The position numbers and the translations under genes are program-made. A DNA stretch of 17,883 nucleotides. Origin: JAIEOG01 sp964611895 (GTDB lineage: Bacteria > Bdellovibrionota > FAC87 > UBA2466). Where the stretch lies: positions 1 to 17,883 of the forward strand of contig CAZTDN010000035.1 in assembly GCA_964611895.1 (NCBI GenBank). The letters are read 5' to 3'. Positions 7,132-13,824 of this stretch are shown here, one piece after another. The notes below the pieces were generated by a model. It was not told the origin of the DNA. It saw nothing but the letters and a program-made list of their open reading frames with translations, and ran no database searches. Every line of letters starts with the position of its first letter. Position 1 is the first letter of the stretch.

Positions 7132-8286
7132 TTACCCAGCCTTTCGTCCAGTGTGACTAAATGCGTTTACTGCCTCGATGACACGATCCTGGTCTGAAAC
7201 CGTCAAATCGTTATAGAAAGGAAAGCGAATAAGACAGCTGCTCACTTGTTCGGTTACCGGACAATCTCCGGTTTTCCCCCCGGATTTGGATCCCATTTCA
7301 GAATTGTGTAATGGCTGGTAATGAAAAACGGCATTAATATTGTTTTGTTTTAGATGCGCAATCAGGGCATCGCGCAGTGTTGGACTGGGTAGGACTGCAT
7401 AGAATAGATGGTAGGAAGGGGTGCACTCCCTCGGAACAAGGGGTAGGTGAACTCCCTCTCGCGATGCCCAGTCCCTCAGGCCTTTTTCATAGCGATCCCA
7501 AACCGCTTTGCGTTTATCTTGAATGGTTTGCCAGCTTTCAAGCTGCGCAAAGAGGAAAGCCGCCAGAATGTCGGAAGGGAGATAGCTTGAGCCGATATCT
7601 ACCCAGCTGTATTTGTCCACTTGTCCTCGAAAAAAACGGCTGCGGTTAGTACCTTTTTCGCGCAAGATCTCGGCTCTCTCCACGTAGCCAGTGTCGTTGA
7701 TGAGAAGGGCTCCGCCCTCTCCGCAGCTAAAGTTTTTCGTTTCGTGGAAGCTTTGGGTTCCAAACGCTCCAAATGTACCGAGTGGCTTGCCTCGGTATGC
7801 ACCAAAAAGACCATGCGCATTATCTTCGACGATCGCGACGCTGTGCTCTTGTGCGATAGCGCATATGGTATCCATCTCACAACCAATGCCTGCATAGTGC
7901 ACGGGCACGATGGCTTTTGTTTTTGAAGTGATTTTCGATTCCAAGAGGTTTTCGTCTAGGTTGAGAGTGTCTCGACGAATGTCGATGAACACTAATTTGG
8001 CGCCGCGCAATGCAAAGGCATTCGCTGTGGAAACAAAAGTAAAAGACGGTATGATGACTTCATCACCGGGTTGAACGCTCAGCAGTAGGGCAGCCATTTC
8101 CAACGCGTGTGTGCACGATGTGGTTAACAGGGCCTTAGGTGTGCCCGTTACTCTTTCTAAAAACGCGTGGCATTTTTTGGTGAAAGGGCCATCTCCAGAC
8201 GCATGGTTATCCCGAAGCGCATTCTGAATGTAGGAAAACTCCGAACCAGCAAAAAAAGGGCGGTTGAACGGAATGTGGCCTTCCAT
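7132..8286 (-). CDS. wecE: dTDP-4-amino-4,6-dideoxygalactose transaminase (WecE/RffA-like, DegT family)
   Basis: A 384-residue PLP enzyme of the DegT/DnrJ/EryC1/StrS family. It closely follows E. coli WecE along its length: IPFNRPFF near the start, LLTTSCTHALEMAALLL (53-69), GDEVIIPSFTFVSTANAF (74-91), VPVHYAGIGCEMDT (127-140), SFHETKNF (179-186, PLP lysine K184), REKGTNRSRFFRGQVDKYSW and VFHYQPLH. WecE converts dTDP-4-keto-6-deoxyglucose to dTDP-4-amino-4,6-dideoxygalactose using glutamate. No gene for the dTDP-sugar precursor (RmlA/RmlB) is in the window, so the substrate must come from elsewhere. It is the first gene of the operon; the ATG at 8286 has an AGGGGAG ribosome site. The 5' end is overlapped by the divergent gene at 8203-9936. 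The exact sugar remains inferred. Confidence 0.9.
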   Translation of the reverse strand: MEGHIPFNRPFFAGSEFSYIQNALRDNHASGDGPFTKKCHAFLERVTGTPKALLTTSCTHALEMAALLLSVQPGDEVIIPSFTFVSTANAFALRGAKLVFIDIRRDTLNLDENLLESKITSKTKAIVPVHYAGIGCEMDTICAIAQEHSVAIVEDNAHGLFGAYRGKPLGTFGAFGTQSFHETKNFSCGEGGALLINDTGYVERAEILREKGTNRSRFFRGQVDKYSWVDIGSSYLPSDILAAFLFAQLESWQTIQDKRKAVWDRYEKGLRDWASREGVHLPLVPRECTPSYHLFYAVLPSPTLRDALIAHLKQNNINAVFHYQPLHNSEMGSKSGGKTGDCPVTEQVSSCLIRFPFYNDLTVSDQDRVIEAVNAFSHTGRKAG

Positions 8287-9936
8287 GTTCTCCCCTATTG
8301 CGTTTGCGTTATCGTGGTACTGGTCAGTTACTTAAGAATCTATCTAGGAATTGATTTTACGGACGAAGCCCTCTATAGCGCAATCCCTTATCGCTTTGTT
8401 TTAGGAGATAGGCCCTTTGTCGATGAGTGGAATTTGACGCAGGCCAGCGCGCTTTTCACTTTTCCGCTATTTTATCTTTTTTCTTTGTTCTCCCCCGACG
8501 GTGAGTGGTGGATGCTCTTCGCTCGCCATCTTGGGTTCTTTTTGAGTGTTGTGGTTGCGGGTGTGCTCTATCGCACGTTTGCTTCAGTAATGGCACCCCG
8601 CGCACTGATGATAGCATGCACTGCGGCGATAGCTTTCGTCCCTTATGGGTTGTTAGGCATCGGGTACAACGCGCTGGGCAGTGCGTTTTTTACTCTGGGA
8701 ATTTGCGCGGGGTGGAACCGAGAGCGCAAAGCGGATCGCTCTATTTGGCTGGCGGGCGTTTGCCATGGGGTCGCCGTTTGCGCGTACCCTACTTTGATTC
8801 TGGCGTGCCTTGTGTATGCAGCATGTTTTGCCACAAGGCGGTCACCAATTCGACTGATTGGCATGTATGTCTTGGGTGGATTAAGTACGCTGGTCGGTGT
8901 TGCAGTTCTCTATCGTCTTGATCCCAGAGCGCTTTGGGATTCGATTCGGTATGTGTCAGAAGCGGGAGCCAATTCAGAACACGATTGGGGAATGCAAAAA
9001 CTCTGGGTTCTCGCGGTCGACTTTTGGAACGCTTTGCGATCCAAGGGACTCTTAGCATTCCACCTTTCTTTTTGGGCCTGGGCGGTTTTTTACAAAAAGA
9101 GACGAGTTGTTGCGCATCTCGTGCTCCTTCTCCCTTTTACCTTTTTTTATTGCAATCGAGCCGTCCTGGGTGGGGACGGCGTGATGGGCTTTTTGAGGTA
9201 TTTTGCTTTTCTCGCACCGTTCGCTTTCGTTTTATTACCTACGAAGAGTCGATCGTGGCCGCTGTTGGTCAGGGTTTGGTTGCCAGTCATCGCCGCCGGT
9301 TGCGTGATGGCCTGGAGCAGCAATATGAAGCTAGAAGCTTTTGCTGTCCCCATTCTCCCGGCAGTTTTCGTGGCTTTGTTTTACTTGGGGGAGTTTTTCG
9401 ACAGAGCTGATGGTCGGCGTGAGGTGTTGGCAGGCCTAGTGGTCCTTGTTGTTCTATATAGTCGGTTGACCGTTTATATGGATGATCCTCTTCGCCATCT
9501 TCGGGAAAGGATTCCCCAAGGTGTGTACCGAGGGCTTTTTACTACGGCTCTAAAGAAGTCTTATTTAGAGTCCATTACGCAAGACGTACGTTTGTTCGGG
9601 GCGGGCGCTACGAGTATCGTGTTCCAGCCACATTTTCCAGCGGGGTATTTGCTTTCGAAACTGCGTCCGGCAGCGCCTTCGGTATGGGGAAGCTGTCCCA
9701 CCGCTCTCTCGGATAAGTGTCGGGAGTATTTCGCGACCAGAGCGGGAGAACGGGCCATCGTCGTGACGATGCAGAAACTTGTCTATGCGACAGATCGGTA
9801 CTATTCAGTGCGCCCAGATCCTGCTCCCCTTCTCTGGGGGGATCGGCAGGTGAGGGAGCTGCATCGAACTCCGAACTACATTTTCTATGAGACCCTTCCA
9901 AAGGCAATCAATGTCAGTCCAAGATCGGTACGGTAG
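8203..9936 (+). CDS. Polytopic membrane protein, probable GT-C-type glycosyltransferase
   Basis: About 577 residues with some 11-13 hydrophobic helices over the first ~440 residues and a C-terminal hydrophilic region of about 130. After the first helix comes a loop with IDFTDEALYSAIPYRF (D54, E55), resembling the acidic first extracytoplasmic loop of GT-C enzymes (ArnT/GT39-like), which use polyprenyl-phosphate sugars in the periplasm. I do not recognise a named family. The start is uncertain: GTG 8167, ATG 8203 and GTG 8275 are all in frame and none has a strong ribosome site. ATG 8203 gives a lysine/arginine-rich cytosolic tail before helix 1. Any of these starts overlaps the divergent wecE-like gene. 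The 3' end overlaps the convergent methyltransferase gene by 52 bp. It may use the lipid-linked sugar made by the neighbouring GT2. Confidence 0.8.
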   Translation: MVIPKRILNVGKLRTSKKRAVERNVAFHVLPYCVCVIVVLVSYLRIYLGIDFTDEALYSAIPYRFVLGDRPFVDEWNLTQASALFTFPLFYLFSLFSPDGEWWMLFARHLGFFLSVVVAGVLYRTFASVMAPRALMIACTAAIAFVPYGLLGIGYNALGSAFFTLGICAGWNRERKADRSIWLAGVCHGVAVCAYPTLILACLVYAACFATRRSPIRLIGMYVLGGLSTLVGVAVLYRLDPRALWDSIRYVSEAGANSEHDWGMQKLWVLAVDFWNALRSKGLLAFHLSFWAWAVFYKKRRVVAHLVLLLPFTFFYCNRAVLGGDGVMGFLRYFAFLAPFAFVLLPTKSRSWPLLVRVWLPVIAAGCVMAWSSNMKLEAFAVPILPAVFVALFYLGEFFDRADGRREVLAGLVVLVVLYSRLTVYMDDPLRHLRERIPQGVYRGLFTTALKKSYLESITQDVRLFGAGATSIVFQPHFPAGYLLSKLRPAAPSVWGSCPTALSDKCREYFATRAGERAIVVTMQKLVYATDRYYSVRPDPAPLLWGDRQVRELHRTPNYIFYETLPKAINVSPRSVR

Positions 9937-10667
9937 AAGCACCGTTGTATCCAAAACAAAGGCCGTAGAGTTACGCTGTTAAGAAAGAGCCTAAAGAAAG
10001 CAGGAAATACAGTTTTAAATGGAATTTTTCGGATGCCGCTTGTTTGTGTTTGGGTGAGAGAAGTTTGATTGAGTTTTTGCTTTTCCTGGGAATTGCGGAC
10101 CAAGAAGCAGCTTAAGCTGAACAACAGGTTTGCGACCGGAACAGAAACAGACCAGACTTCAACCTGTTGAAGGCCACATTTGCGGAGTAAAGTTTCGAGC
10201 TGTTTTTTTTCGTACCTTCGAAGGTGTCCCACTGTCTCATCTTCAAAGGACCAACGGTCCATGCGACCCGGAACTCCGATGATAACGTGCCCTCCTGGTC
10301 GCGTGACAGAGATAAGCTTTTTAACAAACCCAACATCATCTTCTACGTGCTCCATGACCATCATGCTTAGAGCGATGTCCGCGTTGCGTTCTGGGATTGG
10401 CATGGTTTCGAAGTCAGCGTGAAGAAGGTGGAACTGTCGACTCTTCAAGTAAGACTGAAGTCTTGTCCGGGCTTCTTCGACGGCAGTAGCAGAGAAATCC
10501 ACGCCAGATCCGTGGTACCCCTTACCACATAAAAACTGTGCAAGCTCTCCATTGCCCACGCCGACTTCAAGGAAAGTTTTTCCGCCAACGCGTGAAAAAA
10601 TTTCAAGCAAGGCTTGGTTTTGGCAAAAACTGCCTGGCGGTGGAATTTCGATCATCCGAAGGAACAT
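9885..10667 (-). CDS. Class I SAM-dependent methyltransferase (Methyltransf_11-like)
   Basis: A 260-residue methyltransferase. Motif I FLEVGVGNGELA (32-43) holds the E/DxGxGxG SAM loop; GSGVDFSATAVEEAR is the strand-2 region, followed by HADFETMPIPERNADIALSMMVMEHV and the post-motif RPGGHVIIGVPG. The C-terminal ~90 residues are basic and partly hydrophobic, suggesting membrane association or a lipid-linked substrate. The start chosen is ATG 10667; an in-frame GTG at 10691 is possible, but neither has a Shine-Dalgarno. A TATAAT lies six bases before this ATG, which would fit a leaderless mRNA. It is divergent from the protease gene and convergent with the GT-C gene. The substrate is unknown; sugar or quinone-type targets are both possible. 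Confidence 0.82.
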   Translation of the reverse strand: MFLRMIEIPPPGSFCQNQALLEIFSRVGGKTFLEVGVGNGELAQFLCGKGYHGSGVDFSATAVEEARTRLQSYLKSRQFHLLHADFETMPIPERNADIALSMMVMEHVEDDVGFVKKLISVTRPGGHVIIGVPGRMDRWSFEDETVGHLRRYEKKQLETLLRKCGLQQVEVWSVSVPVANLLFSLSCFLVRNSQEKQKLNQTSLTQTQTSGIRKIPFKTVFPAFFRLFLNSVTLRPLFWIQRCFYRTDLGLTLIAFGRVS

Positions 10668-10673
10668 GTAGAA

Positions 10674-10679
10674 ATTATA
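10674..10679 (-). promoter_or_regulatory. Possible -10 box for the methyltransferase gene
   Basis: TATAAT on the minus strand, matching the consensus, ends six bases before the ATG at 10667. The -35 region at the expected distance (around 10697-10702, AGATTA) is weak. If used, transcription would begin at or next to the start codon. Confidence 0.3.
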
Positions 10680-10703
10680 TGCGAACTGCACTGGATTAAT
10701 CTA

Positions 10704-10731
10704 TTGAAGAGAACAGTGGCACTGATAGAAT
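10704..10731 (+). promoter_or_regulatory. Probable sigma-70-type promoter for the serine protease gene
   Basis: TTGAAG (10704-10709) and TAGAAT (10726-10731) are separated by 16 bp, giving 4/6 and 5/6 consensus matches. Transcription would start near 10738, leaving a leader of about 78 nt before the protease ATG at 10816. Confidence 0.5.
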
Positions 10732-10800
10732 AGCCGTTAGATTCGCCTTTTCTTTGATCTTCTTACAGCAAACTAAACAAACTAAATGCCAGCATTGGCG

Positions 10801-10806
10801 AAGGAG
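10801..10806 (+). promoter_or_regulatory. Ribosome binding site that fixes the protease start
   Basis: AAGGAG lies 9 nt before ATG 10816. The earlier in-frame ATG at 10786 has only an A/C-rich sequence without a Shine-Dalgarno upstream, so 10816 is preferred. Confidence 0.65.
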
Positions 10807-10815
10807 CGGCTTTAT

Positions 10816-11610
10816 ATGTGGCAGCGTCTTTCTATTGTGTTCGTGGTTGGGTGTGGGAGCGTTTTTGGGGGCGGTATACAACCTTTTTTGATCAATGGGC
10901 GAAATGTGCCAGCAAGCGATTTTAAAGAAGTCGTGAAGCTCAGCACTTCCACCGGATTTTGTACAGCGACCATTGTGGGGTCGCACGTCATTGTCACTGC
11001 GGCTCACTGTGGAAAAGACGGGGACATCGCAAAGTTCTCTTATGAGGGAGTTGACTACAAAGCAACACTGACCCGAAGTCCTCTCTACCCGAAAGAGGAT
11101 CATGATCTGGCATTGGGCTTGGTCACAGAGGAAATTGAAAAGGTGTCTCCTGTTTCGATTGGAGGAAAGGCAAAGGTCGGCTCGGAGCTGACTCTGATGG
11201 GGTATGGGTGCACTGAGCCCATAAAAGAAAAACAGGATCCTCAAGACGAGGATGAAGACAAACAAGACCAAGATCCGGATCAGGAAGAAGACCAAGACGA
11301 TCCCTGGTGGTGGTGGAGCGCTGCTGTGTCAGTGCTGCGGCAGGGCGAGACTAAGGTGGTAAAAATGTCCGAATTTGACATGGTATCGAAAATGGCGGGG
11401 GGCAGTGCTCTCTGTTATGGCGATTCTGGTGGGCCTGCGTTTGTGAAATCGGGCAGCGAGTACCAGCTTTTGGGGGTCAATTCCAAGGGCAATATCAAAG
11501 ATACCAATTACAACCTGCGGTTGGATCTGAAAGAAAGTCAGGAGTTCCTGAGTGACTTTGCGAAATCAAACAAAGTTGAAATCTGCGGAGTGACCAAGAC
11601 CTGTTCGTAA
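10816..11610 (+). CDS. Secreted S1 (chymotrypsin-fold) serine protease with an acidic, tetra-tryptophan insert
   Basis: A 264-residue protein with a complete S1 triad: H64 in TAAHC, D97 in EDHDLALG and S204 in GDSGGP. C49 pairs with C65 beside the histidine, as is usual. A short hydrophobic N-terminus (LSIVFVVGCG) marks it for export; VVGC at 10-13 resembles a lipobox, so lipid anchoring is possible. The residue six before the catalytic serine, the S1-pocket position 189, is Ala198, so trypsin-like cleavage after Lys/Arg is not expected. Between the H/D half and the S half lies a highly acidic Asp/Gln/Glu-rich insert (about 138-163) ending in P and four tryptophans (164-167), which is unusual. 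A good promoter and ribosome site precede it. The target could be a host, prey or envelope protein. Confidence 0.9.
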   Translation: MWQRLSIVFVVGCGSVFGGGIQPFLINGRNVPASDFKEVVKLSTSTGFCTATIVGSHVIVTAAHCGKDGDIAKFSYEGVDYKATLTRSPLYPKEDHDLALGLVTEEIEKVSPVSIGGKAKVGSELTLMGYGCTEPIKEKQDPQDEDEDKQDQDPDQEEDQDDPWWWWSAAVSVLRQGETKVVKMSEFDMVSKMAGGSALCYGDSGGPAFVKSGSEYQLLGVNSKGNIKDTNYNLRLDLKESQEFLSDFAKSNKVEICGVTKTCS

Positions 11611-11675
11611 GACGCGCTTTGTTCCTACCGAGGGAGGGATTACACTAGTAGCATCTAACAATTAAAGAGGTTTTG

Positions 11676-12374
11676 ATGCACTGGGTAATTCCAGCTCTCG
11701 GTGGGTGGTATTTGGTGGCGTCGGTCAGTGTTCTTGCGGCGGTCGGTGCCGATTGTGACGAGGAAAAAGCAGCGCTTTCTCGTGCGGCGGATTTTGAAAA
11801 AGTTCGAGAGCAAGTTATCCAGGCGTGCGATAGCTATTGGGGCCACGTTCCCGTCGAGACCCAGCTAAAACTTCAAGGAACGCTTGAAAATTATCGCCGG
11901 GCGAAGGCGAAGAACCGCGAGTTGGCGGTGAAGAACAAGGCTCCACGGGAGAGGGAACCGATCGTGAGTTACCCTTTTCGGGATTTCGATGCTTATTGCG
12001 ATGCAGTTAGACGAAAGGATTCTGTGTTCCTAGAGAGGGTTGCTGCTGACTCCGCGAAAAAATGCCTATCTTCCTCTGAACTGCAACTCGCTGGGCTACT
12101 CCGAATTCAGTCAACGCTTTTGCCCCGCACGATAAAGGACCTGGAGGAAGAAACAATCGTCCCGCCGAAATTGGAGGGACTGGGGCCCTATCCCGAAAAA
12201 GCATCAAACGTGGGACCCGCTCGAGACGAAAGCAAGGGAGTAGTGGGGCACGGGGTCGCTCCAGGTCACGTTCGCGAGGTGCCGTTTAATCTTCCTCGGC
12301 AACCATTTTCTCCCCGCTTTCGAATGCAGCCAAAAACTGTGAAGCCACCCCCCGCAAACTCGGGAACCCATTGA
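11676..12374 (+). CDS. Secreted hypothetical protein with a proline-rich C-terminus
   Basis: A 232-residue protein I do not recognise. The N-terminus has a hydrophobic stretch ending in AAVGA, a signal peptidase I site after about residue 25. The middle (about 26-135) is charged, likely helical, and holds cysteines in ADCDEE, QACDSY, DAYCDA and AKKCLS. The last ~95 residues are rich in Pro, Gly and Arg (for example PPKLEGLGPYPEK, VKPPPANSG) and look unstructured. ATG 11676 has AAAGAGG just upstream; a TTG three bases earlier is less likely. It follows the protease gene by 65 bp on the same strand and could be co-transcribed with it. A terminator hairpin follows. Confidence 0.65.
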   Translation: MHWVIPALGGWYLVASVSVLAAVGADCDEEKAALSRAADFEKVREQVIQACDSYWGHVPVETQLKLQGTLENYRRAKAKNRELAVKNKAPREREPIVSYPFRDFDAYCDAVRRKDSVFLERVAADSAKKCLSSSELQLAGLLRIQSTLLPRTIKDLEEETIVPPKLEGLGPYPEKASNVGPARDESKGVVGHGVAPGHVREVPFNLPRQPFSPRFRMQPKTVKPPPANSGTH

Positions 12375-12407
12375 GGCCCGGGGCGGAGGGCCGGCGGCGA
12401 AAAGAGG

Positions 12408-12437
12408 AACCGCCGAGACGGAAGGTCCCGGCGGTTT
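12408..12437. terminator. Terminator hairpin between convergent genes
   Basis: AACCGCCG (12408-12415) pairs with CGGCGGTT (12429-12436), and inside, after one mismatch, GAC pairs with GTC around a 5-nt loop. On the plus strand TTTGGTT follows; on the minus strand the sequence after the stem is TCCTCTTTT. It sits between the plus-strand gene ending at 12374 and the minus-strand gene ending at 12462 and could stop transcription from both sides. Confidence 0.65.
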
Positions 12438-12461
12438 GGTTGAGGTCTTCCTGCAGGGGGG

Positions 12462-12965
12462 TTAGAGTGCGAATCGCATTCCTACTGTCGCTAGGAAATC
12501 TGTTCCTGCTCTCAACTCCAAGTTCAAGTCCATGTCCTTTTCCAGGTTGATCAGGACTCCGGTTTTGAGCAGCATCGCCACCCCTACGCTTGGGCCAAAG
12601 CCGCCTAAGTTGATCGACGGGCCCAGTGATAAACCCACTGTAGGTGTGGCGATTCCGCCTGTGGGGATGAGCGCCATGGCACTGGCTTGGGGGATGACGC
12701 TCATTCCAAGACCTCCGAACCAGAACACCACGTCGAGTTCCGCGCCGACATAGATCGGAAACTTCTTGTTGTACACGCGGCCCATTACGCTTCCGTTCAC
12801 TCCCGGGATCGAGACACCCGCCTGGATTCTCCAGTCTGAAATACCCGACAAACCAGAATGCTTGGCTTGCAATCGGGAGCCTGGACGGCTTGCAGCTTGC
12901 CCAGTACTTGCTAAAGCCAAAAGGGCGACTAGTGCGAATCGGTATACCGTAGTGTGCGTGTTCAT
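12462..12965 (-). CDS. Small exported protein, possibly an outer-membrane or barrel-like protein
   Basis: A 167-residue protein with a clear signal peptide (MNTHTTVYRFALVALLALAS, cleavage near GQA-A at about 24). The mature part alternates polar and hydrophobic residues in strand-like runs (DWRIQAGVSIPG, FPIYVGAELDVVFWFGG, LNLELRAGTDFLATVGMRF) with glycine-rich turns, which fits a small beta-barrel or beta-sandwich. I recognise no named family. ATG 12965 is fixed by AAGGAG at 12979-12974 with 8-nt spacing; a longer reading to 13094 would run into the preceding gene. It is 35 nt downstream of the small lipoprotein gene and is probably in the same operon. Confidence 0.7.
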   Translation of the reverse strand: MNTHTTVYRFALVALLALASTGQAASRPGSRLQAKHSGLSGISDWRIQAGVSIPGVNGSVMGRVYNKKFPIYVGAELDVVFWFGGLGMSVIPQASAMALIPTGGIATPTVGLSLGPSINLGGFGPSVGVAMLLKTGVLINLEKDMDLNLELRAGTDFLATVGMRFAL

Positions 12966-13000
12966 TTCTTTTTCTCCTTCTCTTCTTCTCAAAAAGTTTT

Positions 13001-13213
13001 TTACTGAGTCATAAGCGGCAGTGCACAGCTGTAGTAATTGGAAACCGCGCTGGACTTGCCAGCTAGCAGCTCGCTTTCGTAGATGCGCGCGCAATCTTCG
13101 ACTGTTTGTGCTTTGGCCCGGCCGCAGGCGGCAAGCAGAGTCACTGTTAGAATCAATACCAGGATCGACATTGCAGCTTTTAGTATTTCGATGAACGGTG
13201 CGTAAGTACTCAT
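13001..13213 (-). CDS. Small lipoprotein
   Basis: A 70-residue protein with a long hydrophobic signal (about 15-29) ending in a lipobox LAAC, so Cys30 would be lipidated and the mature protein only about 41 residues. The mature part has two further cysteines (EDCARIY, YYSCALP). It has no recognised family. ATG 13213 is preceded by GAGGAGAAG. It leads a two-gene unit with the barrel-like protein and could help place or fold it, which is inference. Confidence 0.65.
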   Translation of the reverse strand: MSTYAPFIEILKAAMSILVLILTVTLLAACGRAKAQTVEDCARIYESELLAGKSSAVSNYYSCALPLMTQ

Positions 13214-13229
13214 TTTCTTCTCCTCAAGC

Positions 13230-13268
13230 GGAACCTATTTCGTGGTTCCTTGCCCGAGTTCCTATTTC
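13230..13268. repeat. Repeated CCTATTTC and an inverted GGAACC/GGTTCC upstream of the lipoprotein gene
   Basis: CCTATTTC occurs at 13234-13241 and 13261-13268, 27 bp apart. GGAACC (13230-13235) and GGTTCC (13244-13249) form an inverted repeat with an 8-bp centre. They lie just before the ribosome site of the lipoprotein gene, in the place of a promoter or leader. They could bind a regulator or be chance. Confidence 0.35.
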
Positions 13269-13374
13269 ACAAAGGATGCCAACTCACTTAGAGGAGAAGT
13301 TCCGTCGAATAGAGCGAAAAAGGAGGGGGGAAGAAGCACTTCTGTTCAAAACTGATTTGTCGAATGTGAGAATG

Positions 13375-13415
13375 AAAAAAAACGGTCGTTTCGGGCACAC
13401 CGAAATCGACCGTTT
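13375..13415 (-). terminator. Rho-independent terminator after the four-cysteine secreted protein gene
   Basis: A long stem: AAACGGTCG (13380-13388) with CGACCGTTT (13407-13415), continued by TTTCGG with CCGAAA across a one-base bulge, around a 5-nt loop. On the minus strand it is followed by a run of eight T (13382-13375). It ends transcription from the gene at 13439-13756, 24 nt after its stop. Confidence 0.85.
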
Positions 13416-13438
13416 GAAGGATTGGACTGGAGCGAGAA

Positions 13439-13756
13439 CTATATTCCGCAATACGGAATATACTGCGATCGCCCATTTCGACGATTGTGAATCATCCCAT
13501 AGACCCCGGTTCCCGGGGGACAGGCCGGGATGACCTCGATAGTGAGATCTCTTCCTCGACGGCAATCCAGTCGGTAGGTACCTTCTTGGTCCGCAATGAG
13601 TGTGTTCACCTTGGGGTTACATTTTTCAATCGCTTCTTGGACGACCGTGTTCATGGGCATGCGCGCCATGTGCTCCACTGTGTCCGCAAAAGCTGGTTTG
13701 GGGCTAAGGAAGACGAGGGCCAGAAATAGGGCTGTTGAGTACCGCATACGTACCAC
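13439..13756 (-). CDS. Small secreted four-cysteine protein
   Basis: A 105-residue protein with a signal peptide (RYSTALFLALVFLSPKPAFA, cleaved before DTVEH). The mature part of about 80 residues has four cysteines (EKCNPK, RLDCRRG, IPACPPG, YCGI), consistent with two disulfides, and a basic central part. I recognise no family. GTG 13756 is preceded by AAGGAG with 7-nt spacing; ATG 13747 has AGGTGG upstream and is an alternative with little effect. It is 68 nt downstream of the large membrane protein gene and is followed by a strong terminator, so it is probably the last gene of that transcript. Confidence 0.68.
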   Translation of the reverse strand: MVRMRYSTALFLALVFLSPKPAFADTVEHMARMPMNTVVQEAIEKCNPKVNTLIADQEGTYRLDCRRGRDLTIEVIPACPPGTGVYGMIHNRRNGRSQYIPYCGI

Positions 13757-13824
13757 CTTTCAACTCCTTCATTGTGCGCTCAGATTGTGAAGCAATTGTG
13801 TGGCCTGGGGAACTATCCGAGTCG

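Noticed and set aside
8934..9410. Plus-strand 158-codon open frame inside the GT-C gene
   Set aside because: It is an out-of-frame shadow of a hydrophobic protein gene, without ribosome site or domain.
10696..11295. Minus-strand 199-codon open frame opposite the protease gene
   Set aside because: It lies fully antisense to a protease with intact triad motifs, has no recognisable domain and reads as low-quality sequence from the complementary strand.
12966..13094. Longer N-terminus for the barrel-like secreted protein
   Set aside because: The shorter start has AAGGAG and begins a proper signal peptide; the extension would bury it and overlap the lipoprotein gene.
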